This document shows positions 8,157 through 17,672 of a stretch of DNA of 64,000 nt, one piece after another; position 1 is the first letter of the stretch; each line of letters opens with the position of its first letter. The notes under the pieces were generated by a model. The model was not told where the DNA came from. It saw only the letters and a list, made by a program, of their open reading frames with translations, and did no database searches. Location of the stretch: positions 1 through 64,000 of the forward strand of contig JAGBNH010000107.1 in assembly GCA_017634475.1 (NCBI GenBank), in the 5' to 3' direction. Source of the stretch: Eubacterium sp. (GTDB lineage Bacteria > Bacillota > Clostridia > Lachnospirales > Lachnospiraceae). The translations under genes were made by a program, and so were the position numbers.

Positions 8157-9137
8157 TTACTTCAGCTGTTTATCTACCTCTTTCAGGACCTTCTCCAGGA
8201 TGTCCTTCCTGCTTCCCTCTGCATCGAAGCCTGCTGCACGGACGTGTCCGCCGCCACCGAACATGGTGGCGATCGTGCTTACATCCACATAATTCTTGGA
8301 ACGCATGCTGAACTTCAGGTTCTTTCTGGTCAGCTGATAGGAGAAGATGGCCACTTCTACCCCCTCTGTGAGGCGGAGCTGTTCCACGATCCCTTCCGTA
8401 TCCATCTGGTTTGCCTTGAAATCCTTGAATGTATCCCTGGACACGTGTCCGTAGATCACCTTGCCGTCACGATACAGCACGGATTCCAACAGTGTCTTCG
8501 CCATAAGAAGGTTCTGTTTATAGGACTTCTTATAAAATGTTTCATCAATGATATAGGCGGAGTCAACTCCCTTTTCCAGAAGGGCTCCTGCTATCTCCAT
8601 GGTATTCCGGCGGGTGCAGCTGTACTTGAACACACCTGTGTCATGCACCATGCCAAGATAGATACAGGTTGCCGTATTCAGGCTGATCTCCGAGAGATCG
8701 ATCAGATCGGCAAATGCTTCACAGGCGCTGGATGCATCCGCATCAACGTAGCAAAGATCACCAAAGCCCGGGTTGCTTACATGATGGTCGATACAGATGG
8801 TGGAAATGGCCGACATGTACATTTCCTGAAATTTCCCCAGACGTTCAATATCCGAAACATCCATGGAGATGGCCAGATCATACCGCTTCCCATGTGACTC
8901 ATGCCTGATCTTCTTTGCACCGGAAAGAAACCGGAAGGATGCGGGGAATGCTTCGGTATAGACATCCACCTCTTTCGGTTTCTTCGGGTCTGTGATATCA
9001 CTGATATAATTATACATGGCAAGAACTGACCCAATACAGTCGCCATCAGGACGGATATGACCGACGATGCAGATGGAATCCGCCGCGTCGATCATCTTCC
9101 TGAGCTGTTTTGCCTTCTCTCTTCTTCCATTATCCAT
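8157..9137 (-). CDS. nrnA: DHH/DHHA1 phosphoesterase, NrnA-like (nanoRNase / pAp phosphatase)
   Basis: This family degrades very short RNA oligomers and often dephosphorylates 3'-phosphoadenosine 5'-phosphate. Motifs include the metal-binding HIRPDGDCIGS near the N-terminus, a DHH box (CIDHHVSN) and the C-terminal DHHA1 motif GGGGHVRAAG. The start at 9137 gives 326 aa. An ATG further upstream at 9191 is open but overlaps rbfA; 9137 lies 7 bp beyond the rbfA stop with a GAGGAG site. It sits between rbfA and truB in the conserved order. The exact substrate range is inferred from family and context. Confidence 0.9.
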   Translation of the reverse strand: MDNGRREKAKQLRKMIDAADSICIVGHIRPDGDCIGSVLAMYNYISDITDPKKPKEVDVYTEAFPASFRFLSGAKKIRHESHGKRYDLAISMDVSDIERLGKFQEMYMSAISTICIDHHVSNPGFGDLCYVDADASSACEAFADLIDLSEISLNTATCIYLGMVHDTGVFKYSCTRRNTMEIAGALLEKGVDSAYIIDETFYKKSYKQNLLMAKTLLESVLYRDGKVIYGHVSRDTFKDFKANQMDTEGIVEQLRLTEGVEVAIFSYQLTRKNLKFSMRSKNYVDVSTIATMFGGGGHVRAAGFDAEGSRKDILEKVLKEVDKQLK

Positions 9138-9144
9138 AGACTGC

Positions 9145-9531
9145 TCACTCCTCGGAATCAGTGATCCCTGATTCTTTCGCCTTTTCCTCATCCTGCCGGA
9201 TCACTTCATCAATACGGCGTGACATTTCCACACCGTATTCGATGGACCGATCCGGAACAAACGTGATCTCCGGAGTATTTCTCAGATTCAGGGATCTGGC
9301 CAGTTCCTTACGGATAAAGCCCCTGGCACTGTTCAGTCCCTGCATGGTAGAATCCAGGTCCCCCAGAACACTGATATAGGCCTTGCAATCCTGCTGATCC
9401 CTTGTCACCTCACAACGGGTGATGGATAACAGCTTGTCGATCCGCGGATCCTTCAGTTCGGAAATGATCCGGGACAGACTGCGCTGCACATCATGGGATA
9501 CCCTCTGGGCCCCATGTGGATTTTTTCTCAT
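9145..9531 (-). CDS. rbfA: 30S ribosome-binding factor RbfA
   Basis: RbfA is a small KH-fold protein that binds the maturing 30S subunit and helps process the 5' end of 16S rRNA. The 128-residue length and motifs (ELKDPRIDKLLSITRCEVTRD and the C-terminal TFVPDRSIEYG) are typical. It lies 30 bp after infB and just before nrnA, as in many Clostridia. Confidence 0.95.
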   Translation of the reverse strand: MRKNPHGAQRVSHDVQRSLSRIISELKDPRIDKLLSITRCEVTRDQQDCKAYISVLGDLDSTMQGLNSARGFIRKELARSLNLRNTPEITFVPDRSIEYGVEMSRRIDEVIRQDEEKAKESGITDSEE

Positions 9532-9561
9532 TTCATCTACCTCATTTTACGATCCTGCAGA

Positions 9562-12500
9562 TTAGCTTCTGGGAACCTCTACCATCTTGTAAACTTCCAT
9601 CTGGTCAAACTCTGCAAAATCCTTATGTCCATCAAGCACGATACCGCACTCGAAACCACTCTTAACTTCTTTCACATCATCCTTAAAGCGCTTAAGAGAT
9701 GCGATCTTTCCATCGAAGATCAGCTGTCCGTCGCGGGTAAGTCGTACGGAAGAATTGCGCTCTACGATACCATCCAGAACGTAGCAGCCGGCAATGGCAC
9801 CTATGTTGGATGCCTTGTATACCTGACGAACCTCCACGTGTCCGGTGATCTTCTCCTCGTAGATGGGATCCAGCATACCCTTCATGGCTGCTTCAATATC
9901 GTCGATAGCGTTATAGATTACGTTATAAAGCCGTACATCCACCTTTTCTTCTTCGGAAAGCTGTTTTGCCTGTGCATCCGGACGGATATTGAATCCGATG
10001 ATGATGGCGCCTGATGCTGATGCCAGGGTCACATCCGATTCGTTGATGGCGCCAACGCCGGAGTGGATCACCTTGATCAGGATCTCCTCGTTGGAAAGCT
10101 TCAGCAGGCTCTGCTTAACTGCTTCCACGGAGCCCTGAACATCGGCCTTAACAATCAGCTTCAGTTCCTTCAGCTTGCCTTCCTGCATCTGGTTGAAGAG
10201 ATCATCCAGTGACATTCTGGCCTTCGTCTCGGCGATGAGGTTCTCCTTGCCACGGTTGATAAACGCTTCACTGATCTGACGAGCTTCCTTCTCTGTATCT
10301 GTGGAAATGAATGTGTCACCGGAATTCGGAACTCCGCTGAGACCGATGATCTCCACCGGAGTTGAAGGTGTAGCTTCCTTAACATTTCTCTGCTTATGAT
10401 CCAGCATGGCTCTTACACGTCCGTTTACTTCACCGATAGCGATAAAGTCTCCTACATGCAGAGTACCCTTCTGAACGAGCAGTGTAGCCACGGGACCGCG
10501 TCCACGATCAAGTCTTGCCTCGATGACAACGCCGCGGGCTCTACGCTTTGCGTTGGCCTTAAGCTCCAGCACCTCAGCCGTAAGCAGGATCATATCCAAC
10601 AGCTGCGGGATACCTTCATGGGTCCTTGCGGAAACCGGACAGAAGATGGTACTTCCGCCCCATTCCTCGGCAACCAGACCGTATTCCATAAGCTCCTGTT
10701 TTACACGCTCCACATTTGCGCTGGGCTTATCGATCTTATTCACGGCAACGATGATCTCAATGCCTGCAGCCTTGGCATGGTTAATCGCCTCAACTGTCTG
10801 GGGCATAACGCCGTCATCTGCCGCTACCACAAGGATAGCAATATCGGTAGCCTGCGCTCCACGAAGACGCATGGCGGTAAATGCCTCATGTCCCGGCGTA
10901 TCCAGGAAGGTGATCCTCTGCTCACCGGCCTTAACTACATAAGCACCGATATGCTGGGTGATACCGCCTGCCTCATCCTTGGTGAGATCGGAATTACGGA
11001 TCGCATCAAGAAGGGAGGTTTTTCCATGGTCAACGTGACCCATTACGCAGACAACCGGCGGACGCGGAGTAAGAGTCTCCGGTGCATCCTCGATATCCTT
11101 GATGGCCTCTTCCGCAAGATCCACTTTCTCTTCCAGATCTGCGATATAATTATATTCCAATGCGATCATGGATGCGTCATCGAAGGAAAGCTCCGTATTC
11201 ACGGTAACCAACTTACCTTCCATGAACAGCTTCTTGATCATTGCATTTACCGGCTGTTTCAGCTTCTCTGCCAGTTCCTTCAGGGTAATGCTCTCGGGAA
11301 GGACGATATTCTTGATCACCGGCTCTTCAGGTGCCTTAGGTGCCGTTTCCTTAACCGGAAGCTTGGTATTCGCCTTCTGTCCCTTCTTTCCGCGAAGATC
11401 GTCACGGGACTTCAGCTCTAACCGTTCATCCTTGTCCTTGCGATCGTAACGGTCCTTATCCTGACGGTTCTTCTCATGTCTGTCGCGTCTGTCCTTACCG
11501 AACTTCTCTGACGGTGTATCTGCAGCCGGTGCCGCCGCAGGTCCTCGGTCATTCCTTCTCGGTCCTGCAAAACGGCTATCCCTTCCGTCTCTGCCCTGAT
11601 TATCCCTTGTATCGGCCCCTGCACGACCGCGAACATCCGTCCGTGCGCCGGTACGCTGCGTACCGTCAGGTCTTCTATCTCTGGAATCTCTGTTATCTCT
11701 TTCACGGGGATCTCTGGAACGTCCATCCCCACGGCGGTCATCCGGGCGCTGCGGACGATCCTTCTTTACAACCTCTCTTTTGCTCTGGCTTGCGGCTATA
11801 CGCTCAGCGATAGTCTTTGCATCCAGAACCTTACCGGGGCGCTGCTTCTCCTGGATCGGACTGGAGATCACACGAACCTCCGGCTTATTCTCTTCAACCG
11901 TTTTCTTTTCCGTATCCTCTTCCGGAGCCTTGGCTGTCTCAGCTTCCTTCTTTTCTTCGGTATTCTCCACCGGTACGGCTTCAACAGGTTCAACCACAGC
12001 TTCAGCTTCCTTCGGTGTTTCTGACACAGTCTCGACGGCCTTTTCCTCCACCGGAGCTGCGACTGTTTCGGGAGCTGCAACACTTTCTGCTGCTGCAGTC
12101 TGTACTTCTTCAACCTCCTCCGGCTTCTGAACAGCCTCCTCTGCCTCGGCTTTCTTCCTGACCGTACGGGTTGCCCTCTTCTTTTCCTCTGCCTCAGCAG
12201 CCTTTGCGGCAGCTCTTGCTGCCTTAGCTTCCTCAGCGCTCTTCATGGCAGCCACCTTTTCAGCGGCACGCTTTGCCGCCGCTTCTACCGTTGCCGTCAG
12301 GGACGCAGTACGTGCACGTCTTGCACCATCGGATGCAGCAGTTCGTTTCTCTTCCGGCTTAACAGGTCCACCTGTGATCGGCATAGGTCGGCGAGCTGTT
12401 TTCGGCTTCTGTTCCGATCTCGCAGCAGCAGGTCGGGCAGCAGGCTTTACAGCTTTTTTCGGCTCAGGCTTCTTCTCCTCAGTCTTTACATACTTATTGC

Positions 12501-12654
12501 GAACATAAGTCATGTCATCATCATTGATCATGCTGCTCGCCTTAAGTCCTTCCTTTTTCTTGACCAGGTCTTTGGCTATAGTACGCCAGTGAAATACCAT
12601 ACCCGTTTCACTCTGAAGTTTCTTTGCGAATTCTTCAACTGTCATTTGTGCCAA
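9562..12654 (-). CDS. infB: translation initiation factor IF-2
   Basis: IF-2 is the GTPase that brings formyl-Met-tRNA to the 30S subunit and promotes subunit joining. The 1030-residue protein is long: an N-terminal IF2_N module, then about 350 low-complexity residues (an Ala/Glu/Lys block followed by an Arg/Asp/Gly-rich block around residues 300-390), a second IF2_N module, and the G domain near residue 540 with [16 protein letters not shown] and NKID. Domains II to IV follow. The start is a TTG at 12654 with GGAGG 8 nt away; the next ATG, three codons later, is too far from it. It begins 3 bp after the ylxQ stop codon. Confidence 0.97.
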   Translation of the reverse strand: MAQMTVEEFAKKLQSETGMVFHWRTIAKDLVKKKEGLKASSMINDDDMTYVRNKYVKTEEKKPEPKKAVKPAARPAAARSEQKPKTARRPMPITGGPVKPEEKRTAASDGARRARTASLTATVEAAAKRAAEKVAAMKSAEEAKAARAAAKAAEAEEKKRATRTVRKKAEAEEAVQKPEEVEEVQTAAAESVAAPETVAAPVEEKAVETVSETPKEAEAVVEPVEAVPVENTEEKKEAETAKAPEEDTEKKTVEENKPEVRVISSPIQEKQRPGKVLDAKTIAERIAASQSKREVVKKDRPQRPDDRRGDGRSRDPRERDNRDSRDRRPDGTQRTGARTDVRGRAGADTRDNQGRDGRDSRFAGPRRNDRGPAAAPAADTPSEKFGKDRRDRHEKNRQDKDRYDRKDKDERLELKSRDDLRGKKGQKANTKLPVKETAPKAPEEPVIKNIVLPESITLKELAEKLKQPVNAMIKKLFMEGKLVTVNTELSFDDASMIALEYNYIADLEEKVDLAEEAIKDIEDAPETLTPRPPVVCVMGHVDHGKTSLLDAIRNSDLTKDEAGGITQHIGAYVVKAGEQRITFLDTPGHEAFTAMRLRGAQATDIAILVVAADDGVMPQTVEAINHAKAAGIEIIVAVNKIDKPSANVERVKQELMEYGLVAEEWGGSTIFCPVSARTHEGIPQLLDMILLTAEVLELKANAKRRARGVVIEARLDRGRGPVATLLVQKGTLHVGDFIAIGEVNGRVRAMLDHKQRNVKEATPSTPVEIIGLSGVPNSGDTFISTDTEKEARQISEAFINRGKENLIAETKARMSLDDLFNQMQEGKLKELKLIVKADVQGSVEAVKQSLLKLSNEEILIKVIHSGVGAINESDVTLASASGAIIIGFNIRPDAQAKQLSEEEKVDVRLYNVIYNAIDDIEAAMKGMLDPIYEEKITGHVEVRQVYKASNIGAIAGCYVLDGIVERNSSVRLTRDGQLIFDGKIASLKRFKDDVKEVKSGFECGIVLDGHKDFAEFDQMEVYKMVEVPRS

Positions 12655-12657
12655 TTG

Positions 12658-12978
12658 TCATACCTCCTGTATCTCTATGCCGAAGCTTTTACCAATCTGT
12701 TTTCCGAAGTTTATATCTGTCAGTGCCAGACAGCTCCGCGCTTCTTTTCCGATCCTGTGCCCCAGAGACTCCTGGGTATCACACAAAACATACGGCACGT
12801 GATAGAATTTACATTTATCCTGAATTCTTTTCTTTGTTCCCGGAGACGCATCCTCCGCAATGATAACGAAAACCGCTTCCTCACTCTGAATCGCCTTTTC
12901 CGTAAGGAATCCGCCGCTTTTTACCGTTCCTGCTCTGGCTGCAAGCCCCAGCAGGGCAAGTGCTTTGTTTGATTCCAA
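12658..12978 (-). CDS. ylxQ: L7Ae/L30e-like ribosomal protein, YlxQ
   Basis: A 106-residue member of the L7Ae/L30e/S12e fold, which binds kink-turn RNA. In Bacillus this family member (YlxQ) is a K-turn binding protein of unclear role. The N-terminal ALALLGLAARAG and the central AVFVIIAEDASPGTKKRI are typical. The start is a TTG with AAAGGAG 7 nt upstream. It sits in the invariant place between ylxR and infB. Confidence 0.9.
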   Translation of the reverse strand: MESNKALALLGLAARAGTVKSGGFLTEKAIQSEEAVFVIIAEDASPGTKKRIQDKCKFYHVPYVLCDTQESLGHRIGKEARSCLALTDINFGKQIGKSFGIEIQEV

Positions 12979-12981
12979 TAT

Positions 12982-13209
12982 TTACTCCTTTGTCAGTTCT
13001 TCATAAACTGCATCTGTGATCAGACGTTTCTTTCTTGCAAGCTGATAACAATCAGGATCCTTGCAAAGATATGCGCCTCTTCCGTTTTTCTTACCCGTCG
13101 GATCCACCTGGGCTTCACTGTCGGCGCTGACGATCCGGATCAGCTCCATCTTCGGCCGGCTTGTTCCGCAGGCAATACATCGACGCATGGGAATTTTTTT
13201 CGTTTTCAT
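12982..13209 (-). CDS. ylxR: YlxR/RnpM family RNA-binding protein
   Basis: A 75-residue basic protein with the family signature RRCIACGTSRPKMELIRIV near the N-terminus and GRGAYLC in the middle. In Bacillus, YlxR (RnpM) has been described as binding RNase P RNA and modulating its activity; that role is transferred by family. It lies between nusA and ylxQ with short spacing. Confidence 0.92.
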   Translation of the reverse strand: MKTKKIPMRRCIACGTSRPKMELIRIVSADSEAQVDPTGKKNGRGAYLCKDPDCYQLARKKRLITDAVYEELTKE

Positions 13210-13224
13210 AGCTATGCCTCTTAT

Positions 13225-14496
13225 TTATTCGGAGTCGCCGGATCCTTCCGCCACATCCTCTGCAGCTTCGGAATCTTCTGCTGTTTCTTCGGCTGTATCA
13301 TCAGCTGTATCCTCAGCAGCCTCTTCCGCATACTCCGCATCCTCCTCGGAATACTCTCCCTCTTCCTCTGAATACTCGCCATCTTCATAATACTCATCAT
13401 AGTATTCTTCCCGAAGATCACTCTTGGCAAGCAGTTCATCATAATATGCATCCATATCCATATCGGCAGCCTGTGTCTCGGATTTGATATCGATCTTGAA
13501 TCCGGTAAGCTTTGCAGCAAGGCGTGCATTCTGGCCTTCCTTACCGATGGCCAGAGAAAGCTGATAATCGGGAACGATAACAAGGGCTGACTTTCCGTCC
13601 GGTCCGATGGTTACGGAAACCACCTTTGACGGAGAAAGCGCATGCTCGATAAATATTGCCGGGTCCGGATTCCACTCGATGATGTCGATCTTCTCACCAC
13701 CCAGATCATCTACAATGGCATTTACGCGGGCACCGTTCAGACCTACACAGGAACCTACGGCATCTACATTTTCATCATTGGACCACACAGCGATCTTGGA
13801 ACGTGAACCAGCCTCGCGGGAGATACTCTTGATCTCAACCACGCCGTCGGCGATCTCCGTTACCTCTCGCTCAAAAAGACGCTTGACCAGATCGGGATGT
13901 GTACGGGAAACCACGATACGGAATCCCTTCTGATTCTTCTTGACCTCTACCACATACAGCTTGATCCGGTCACCACGACGATAGTACTCTGTAGGGATCA
14001 TTTCCTTATCGGTAAGGATCGTATCTGTCCGCTCATCCAGGCTGACGCTGAGGCCGTTGGTCACATACCGCTGTACCACACCTGTGATAATGTCCTTCTC
14101 CTTCTGTACGAAATGAGAATAGACAGCATCGCGCTCGCCCTCCTTGATGGCCTGAACGATGATCCCTCTGGCCTTCTGTGCAGCTCTGCGTCCGAAATCT
14201 CTTGTGGTGATCTCAACCGGCACCTCATCGTCGATCTCATAATTCGGATCGATCTTACGTGCATCCTCCAGAGACATTTCCGTCCGGCTGTCGTACACTT
14301 CTTCAACCACGATCTTCCGGGCAAACACCTTGATCTCACCGGTCTCACGATCCATCTGAACCGAGCACTCGATATCCTTGCCAAAATCCTTTTCACAGGC
14401 AGAATTCAATGATTTCTCAATGGCTTCCATGATGAAGTCCTTCGGAATTCCTTTTTCCTTCTCGAGCTGATTCAGCGCCTCAATGATCTCCTGCAT
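13225..14496 (-). CDS. nusA: transcription termination/antitermination protein NusA
   Basis: NusA binds RNA polymerase and nascent RNA and modulates pausing and intrinsic termination. The 423-residue protein has the N-terminal polymerase-binding domain, an S1 domain (about 135-200) and two KH domains up to about residue 345. It ends in an acidic tail of about 70 residues that is mostly Glu, Asp, Ala and Tyr and is repetitive at the DNA level (GAGTATTCCGAGGA-like units). Firmicute NusA usually lacks the E. coli AR repeats, so the tail is an added feature. It follows rimP by 53 bp. Confidence 0.97.
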   Translation of the reverse strand: MQEIIEALNQLEKEKGIPKDFIMEAIEKSLNSACEKDFGKDIECSVQMDRETGEIKVFARKIVVEEVYDSRTEMSLEDARKIDPNYEIDDEVPVEITTRDFGRRAAQKARGIIVQAIKEGERDAVYSHFVQKEKDIITGVVQRYVTNGLSVSLDERTDTILTDKEMIPTEYYRRGDRIKLYVVEVKKNQKGFRIVVSRTHPDLVKRLFEREVTEIADGVVEIKSISREAGSRSKIAVWSNDENVDAVGSCVGLNGARVNAIVDDLGGEKIDIIEWNPDPAIFIEHALSPSKVVSVTIGPDGKSALVIVPDYQLSLAIGKEGQNARLAAKLTGFKIDIKSETQAADMDMDAYYDELLAKSDLREEYYDEYYEDGEYSEEEGEYSEEDAEYAEEAAEDTADDTAEETAEDSEAAEDVAEGSGDSE

Positions 14497-14549
14497 TTGT
14501 CTATCCTCCTTAATCTGACAAATAAAAACTTAATGATCTGATCGATCGA

Positions 14550-15020
14550 TCAATTGTCCTGTTCTACATAGCAAAGGCGGGCCTTTGCCAGATTGCTTCT
14601 TTCGATGGTAAGGATCTCACCGTCCTTCTCCACCCGGATCTCCTGATCGCTGCCTTCCTTAAGTATGGCTTCAAATTCCTTCAACCCGTTTACCGGCTGG
14701 AAGGTTTTTACTTCGATCAGCTTTCCTATGCTGCGTTCAAAATCTACGGTTTTCTTCAGCGGTCGGGTAAGCCCCGGTGAACTCACCTCCAGGATGTAGG
14801 CATCCGGGATAACGTCCTCGGCGTCCAGCTGCTTCTCCAGCGCTCTGGATACGGCAACACAGTCATCGATGGCCACTCCGGACTCCTTGTCGATATATAC
14901 CCGAAGATACATATCCTGTCCTTCATGAACATATTCCACATCCCACAGCGAAAGTCCCTGAACCTCAAGGATCGGTGCGAGAAGCTCCTTCGTATGCTCT
15001 TCTATATCATTTCTTTTCAT
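14550..15020 (-). CDS. rimP: ribosome maturation factor RimP
   Basis: RimP assists 30S assembly. The 156-residue protein has the typical two-domain layout with YLRVYIDKESGVAIDDC and LEVSSPGLTRPL. The ATG at 15020 was preferred over a TTG two codons upstream because it is better spaced from AAGG. It is the first gene of the rimP-to-ribF operon, preceded by a promoter and a leader hairpin. Confidence 0.95.
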   Translation of the reverse strand: MKRNDIEEHTKELLAPILEVQGLSLWDVEYVHEGQDMYLRVYIDKESGVAIDDCVAVSRALEKQLDAEDVIPDAYILEVSSPGLTRPLKKTVDFERSIGKLIEVKTFQPVNGLKEFEAILKEGSDQEIRVEKDGEILTIERSNLAKARLCYVEQDN

Positions 15021-15060
15021 GATCAACCTTCTTTTTCTGTCCGCGTTACCGGTGTATGCA

Positions 15061-15092
15061 TAAAAGAAAGTGGGCTCGTTTCGAACCCACTT
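15061..15092 (-). terminator. hairpin with T run in the rimP leader
   Basis: On the minus strand AAGTGGGTTCG and CGAGCCCACTT form an 11-bp stem (one G-U) with an AAA loop, followed by TCTTTT. It lies between the predicted promoter (15122-15149) and rimP, so it would act inside the leader as an attenuator and would also end readthrough from the upstream peptidase gene. Confidence 0.7.
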
Positions 15093-15121
15093 ACTAATGT
15101 TACACTATGATTACGTTACTT

Positions 15122-15149
15122 ATATTAACATAAGATAATAAAAAATCAA
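15122..15149 (-). promoter_or_regulatory. sigma-A-type promoter of the rimP-nusA-infB operon
   Basis: On the minus strand TTGATT (15144-15149) and TAATAT (15122-15127) are 16 bp apart in an AT-rich region. The leader downstream contains the terminator-like hairpin at 15061-15092. Confidence 0.65.
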
Positions 15150-15198
15150 TACTTTTTTGCGAAAAAAGCACGGAAAGCGCGAAAATACTGCATTTTTA

Positions 15199-16293
15199 TC
15201 AGATTTCGATCAGATTCCGGGGTGAGTTTGTGAAAGATTCATACCCTGCTTCCGTTACCACACCCATATCCTCGATCCGAACGCCTCCGAACCCGGGCAC
15301 ATAGATCCCCGGCTCGATGGTTTCGATCATTCCCGGACAAAGGATCGTCTCGTCTCTGGTATTCAACGCCGGTGACTCATGAATATAGAGTCCCACAGAA
15401 TGACCGAGTCCATGGCCGAAGTACTCTCCATAGCCGGCCTCCCGGATATGATCTCTGGCAATACGGTCCACCGCGTTACATTTCATGCCGGGACGCAGCT
15501 GCTCCATTGCCAGCTGCTGGGCCTCCAGAACGGTCCGGTAGATCTTTCGCTGTTCTTCATCCGCTTTGCCTATCACCACAGTTCTGGTCATATCTGAGCA
15601 ATACCCATGATATATACAACCGAAATCCATGGTGACAAAATCCCCGTTCTCCAGCTTCTTATCCGTTGGAACGGCATGGGGCATGGAGCTGTGAATACCG
15701 GATGCTACGATGGTATCGAAGGAAAGTCCCGATGCACCGTTCTTCTTCATCGCATATTCAAGCTCTGCGGCAACTTCCAGCTCCGTGATCCCTGGCTTAA
15801 GCACATTCAGTATCCCGGAAAAGGCCATGTCTCCTATGGCCTCTGCCCGGCGAAGATCGTCCAGCTCTTCCTTTGTTTTAATCTGACGCGGTATCGTCAG
15901 GCTATCCTCCAGGGGAACCAGCTTTACCTTCAGCTCCTGATGGAGCTTTGAAAATGTACTGCAGACCATGGACCGGTCTTCAAAACCGATACGGAAACCG
16001 GCCGGGTCGCTCAACCCGTCCTCCACGCCGATCTGCTTTCGTAACAGGGTGTAAAGCGGGTTCTCCCGGTTAAACTCCACCACCCGGAAACCGGAGGCTG
16101 CATCTGAGATATCCTGCTTTGCCGCTTCCGTATAACGGGAATCCACATAAAGGATCGCTTCCCCGCCTGTGCAGAGAGCGGTTCCCTCTCCCCCACAAAA
16201 GCCGGTGAAATACCGAAGGGAAAAGGGATCCGTGATCAGGATCCCGTCCAGCTTCATATTTTGAATTATGTTTTTCAGTTCTGTATTGATCAT
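15199..16293 (-). CDS. pepP: Xaa-Pro aminopeptidase family metallopeptidase (M24B)
   Basis: Cytoplasmic peptidase that releases the N-terminal residue from peptides with proline in second position. The 364-residue protein has a creatinase-like N-terminal domain and the M24 pita-bread domain with metal ligands visible in FVTMDFG, CSDMTRT, HGLGHSVGLYIHE, ETIEPG and GGVRIED. The size could also fit a prolidase-like dipeptidase, so the substrate is only inferred. It lies 12 bp after the small membrane-protein gene and is separated from rimP by about 180 bp holding a promoter and terminator. Confidence 0.88.
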   Translation of the reverse strand: MINTELKNIIQNMKLDGILITDPFSLRYFTGFCGGEGTALCTGGEAILYVDSRYTEAAKQDISDAASGFRVVEFNRENPLYTLLRKQIGVEDGLSDPAGFRIGFEDRSMVCSTFSKLHQELKVKLVPLEDSLTIPRQIKTKEELDDLRRAEAIGDMAFSGILNVLKPGITELEVAAELEYAMKKNGASGLSFDTIVASGIHSSMPHAVPTDKKLENGDFVTMDFGCIYHGYCSDMTRTVVIGKADEEQRKIYRTVLEAQQLAMEQLRPGMKCNAVDRIARDHIREAGYGEYFGHGLGHSVGLYIHESPALNTRDETILCPGMIETIEPGIYVPGFGGVRIEDMGVVTEAGYESFTNSPRNLIEI

Positions 16294-16305
16294 TTTCCCG
16301 TAACT

Positions 16306-16758
16306 CTATTTCGTGTTATTGGCGTCCTTCTCCTTCAGCCCGTCATTGATCTTCTCGATCTCACGCTTCAGCTCGTCCTCATATTCCGAATCCGACATGT
16401 CCTCCGGCCTGGCATTTGCGGCACTGGTCACATAGCCCAGGAAACCGCCGGTCTTAAGCCCGTCAAGCGCTTTGGCAGCATAGGGGACATCATCATACTT
16501 TGCGGCTTCCTGCCGAAGACTGTCAGCCACATTCATGAGACCGGCCATCATTACGGCACCGATCAGTATACCGGTCACTCCTGTAAGGATACCGCCGAAT
16601 CTCTTTCTTCCATCCTCCGGAAGCTTCTTATTTGTCAGGATCGTAAACAGGATGCCAAGACCTCCAAGGATCACAACCAGCCCCACGCCAAACCAGCCTG
16701 CCACCCAGGCTGCGAAAAGGCCTACTACAATAGATATTATTCCAAAAACCAAACCCAT
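16306..16758 (-). CDS. small integral membrane protein in ABC transporter operon (150 aa)
   Basis: Family not firmly recognised. Residues 1-45 form two hydrophobic segments rich in Gly and Val, and a third spans about residues 54-75. The last 70 residues are charged and soluble. The layout resembles DUF4190-like small membrane proteins. It follows the ABC permease gene by 26 bp and is probably expressed with it, so a role linked to the exporter is possible but unproven. Confidence 0.7.
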   Translation of the reverse strand: MGLVFGIISIVVGLFAAWVAGWFGVGLVVILGGLGILFTILTNKKLPEDGRKRFGGILTGVTGILIGAVMMAGLMNVADSLRQEAAKYDDVPYAAKALDGLKTGGFLGYVTSAANARPEDMSDSEYEDELKREIEKINDGLKEKDANNTK

Positions 16759-16784
16759 AGGTCAATCGCCCCTTTATCTCTGAT

Positions 16785-17672
16785 CTAGAACTCAAGTTCC
16801 TTCTTACGGAACACAACCTGTGAAAGTACAAGCGGAAGAATGATAAATACGCCAACCAGGATCGCTGTAAACCCAAAAGCCTTCAGGAAGTTCTGCTCTA
16901 CCGTTCCCTCCAGGATCTTCTGAAGCGCTTCTGCGGAGCCTTCCTGAAGATCTTCTGCTCCTGCAGAAATACTTGCGAATGTCGGTACATAACCGAATAG
17001 ATTGTTAGCCGCCAGGGTATGAACTCCACCGGGGACAATATTGCTCAGCTTGATCCCGTGATCCTTCAGGAACGGGATCGCATCTGCCAGTAACAAGAGC
17101 ATCCTGAATACATCTGCCGCCATCAGGATGTACATTACAAGACCACCGGTCGGATTCATGGTCAAATAAAGGATCAGCATGGCAACGGAGGTATTGGCAA
17201 CGACCAGTACCAAATCGAAAAACAGCTTACCGATCATCGTCGCAAGACCGCCAATGGATGCTCCGAGGACGAGTCCCATTACTATACTTAAAACCGTAAA
17301 GATCAGGCAGGCTTCCACCAGGAGTGCGATCGCCTCAAAGAATCTGCAGAGCACCAGTCTTCTTCTGGAGATACCGCGTCCGATGGCCGTCTGCATGGTA
17401 CGGCTCTTAAAATCATCCGAAAAAACCGTCTGAAAAACAGGGATACCAACCAGAAATGGGATCATGGAATAGGCGATCCCGATGTTATTCAGGAAGGCGA
17501 GTCCTTTACCGCTGGTCTCACTGGATAATTGTAATGCCTCAGCATCTGCCGGTCTGATAAATGCAACGATGGTAACGATGATCATCAGCGCAACAACAAT
17601 GCCTATACAGACGAAATAGCTTACCTTTCTCTGGGCACGTCTGAGATCCGTAAATATAATTCTCTTCATCAT
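16785..17672 (-). CDS. ABC transporter permease (ABC-2 type)
   Basis: A 295-residue membrane protein with about six hydrophobic segments, an N-terminal segment near residues 20-42 and an ABC-2-like long extracytoplasmic loop after it. It overlaps the ATPase gene by 4 bp, which implies translational coupling. Together they resemble the BcrAB/CcmA-type exporters linked to peptide antibiotic resistance or lipid export. The substrate cannot be read from sequence. Confidence 0.85.
   Translation of the reverse strand: MMKRIIFTDLRRAQRKVSYFVCIGIVVALMIIVTIVAFIRPADAEALQLSSETSGKGLAFLNNIGIAYSMIPFLVGIPVFQTVFSDDFKSRTMQTAIGRGISRRRLVLCRFFEAIALLVEACLIFTVLSIVMGLVLGASIGGLATMIGKLFFDLVLVVANTSVAMLILYLTMNPTGGLVMYILMAADVFRMLLLLADAIPFLKDHGIKLSNIVPGGVHTLAANNLFGYVPTFASISAGAEDLQEGSAEALQKILEGTVEQNFLKAFGFTAILVGVFIILPLVLSQVVFRKKELEF

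Noticed and set aside
12658..12978. YlxQ as ribosomal protein L7Ae proper
   Set aside because: The fold is the same, but position between ylxR and infB marks it as the bacterial YlxQ group and not a canonical archaeal ribosomal protein.
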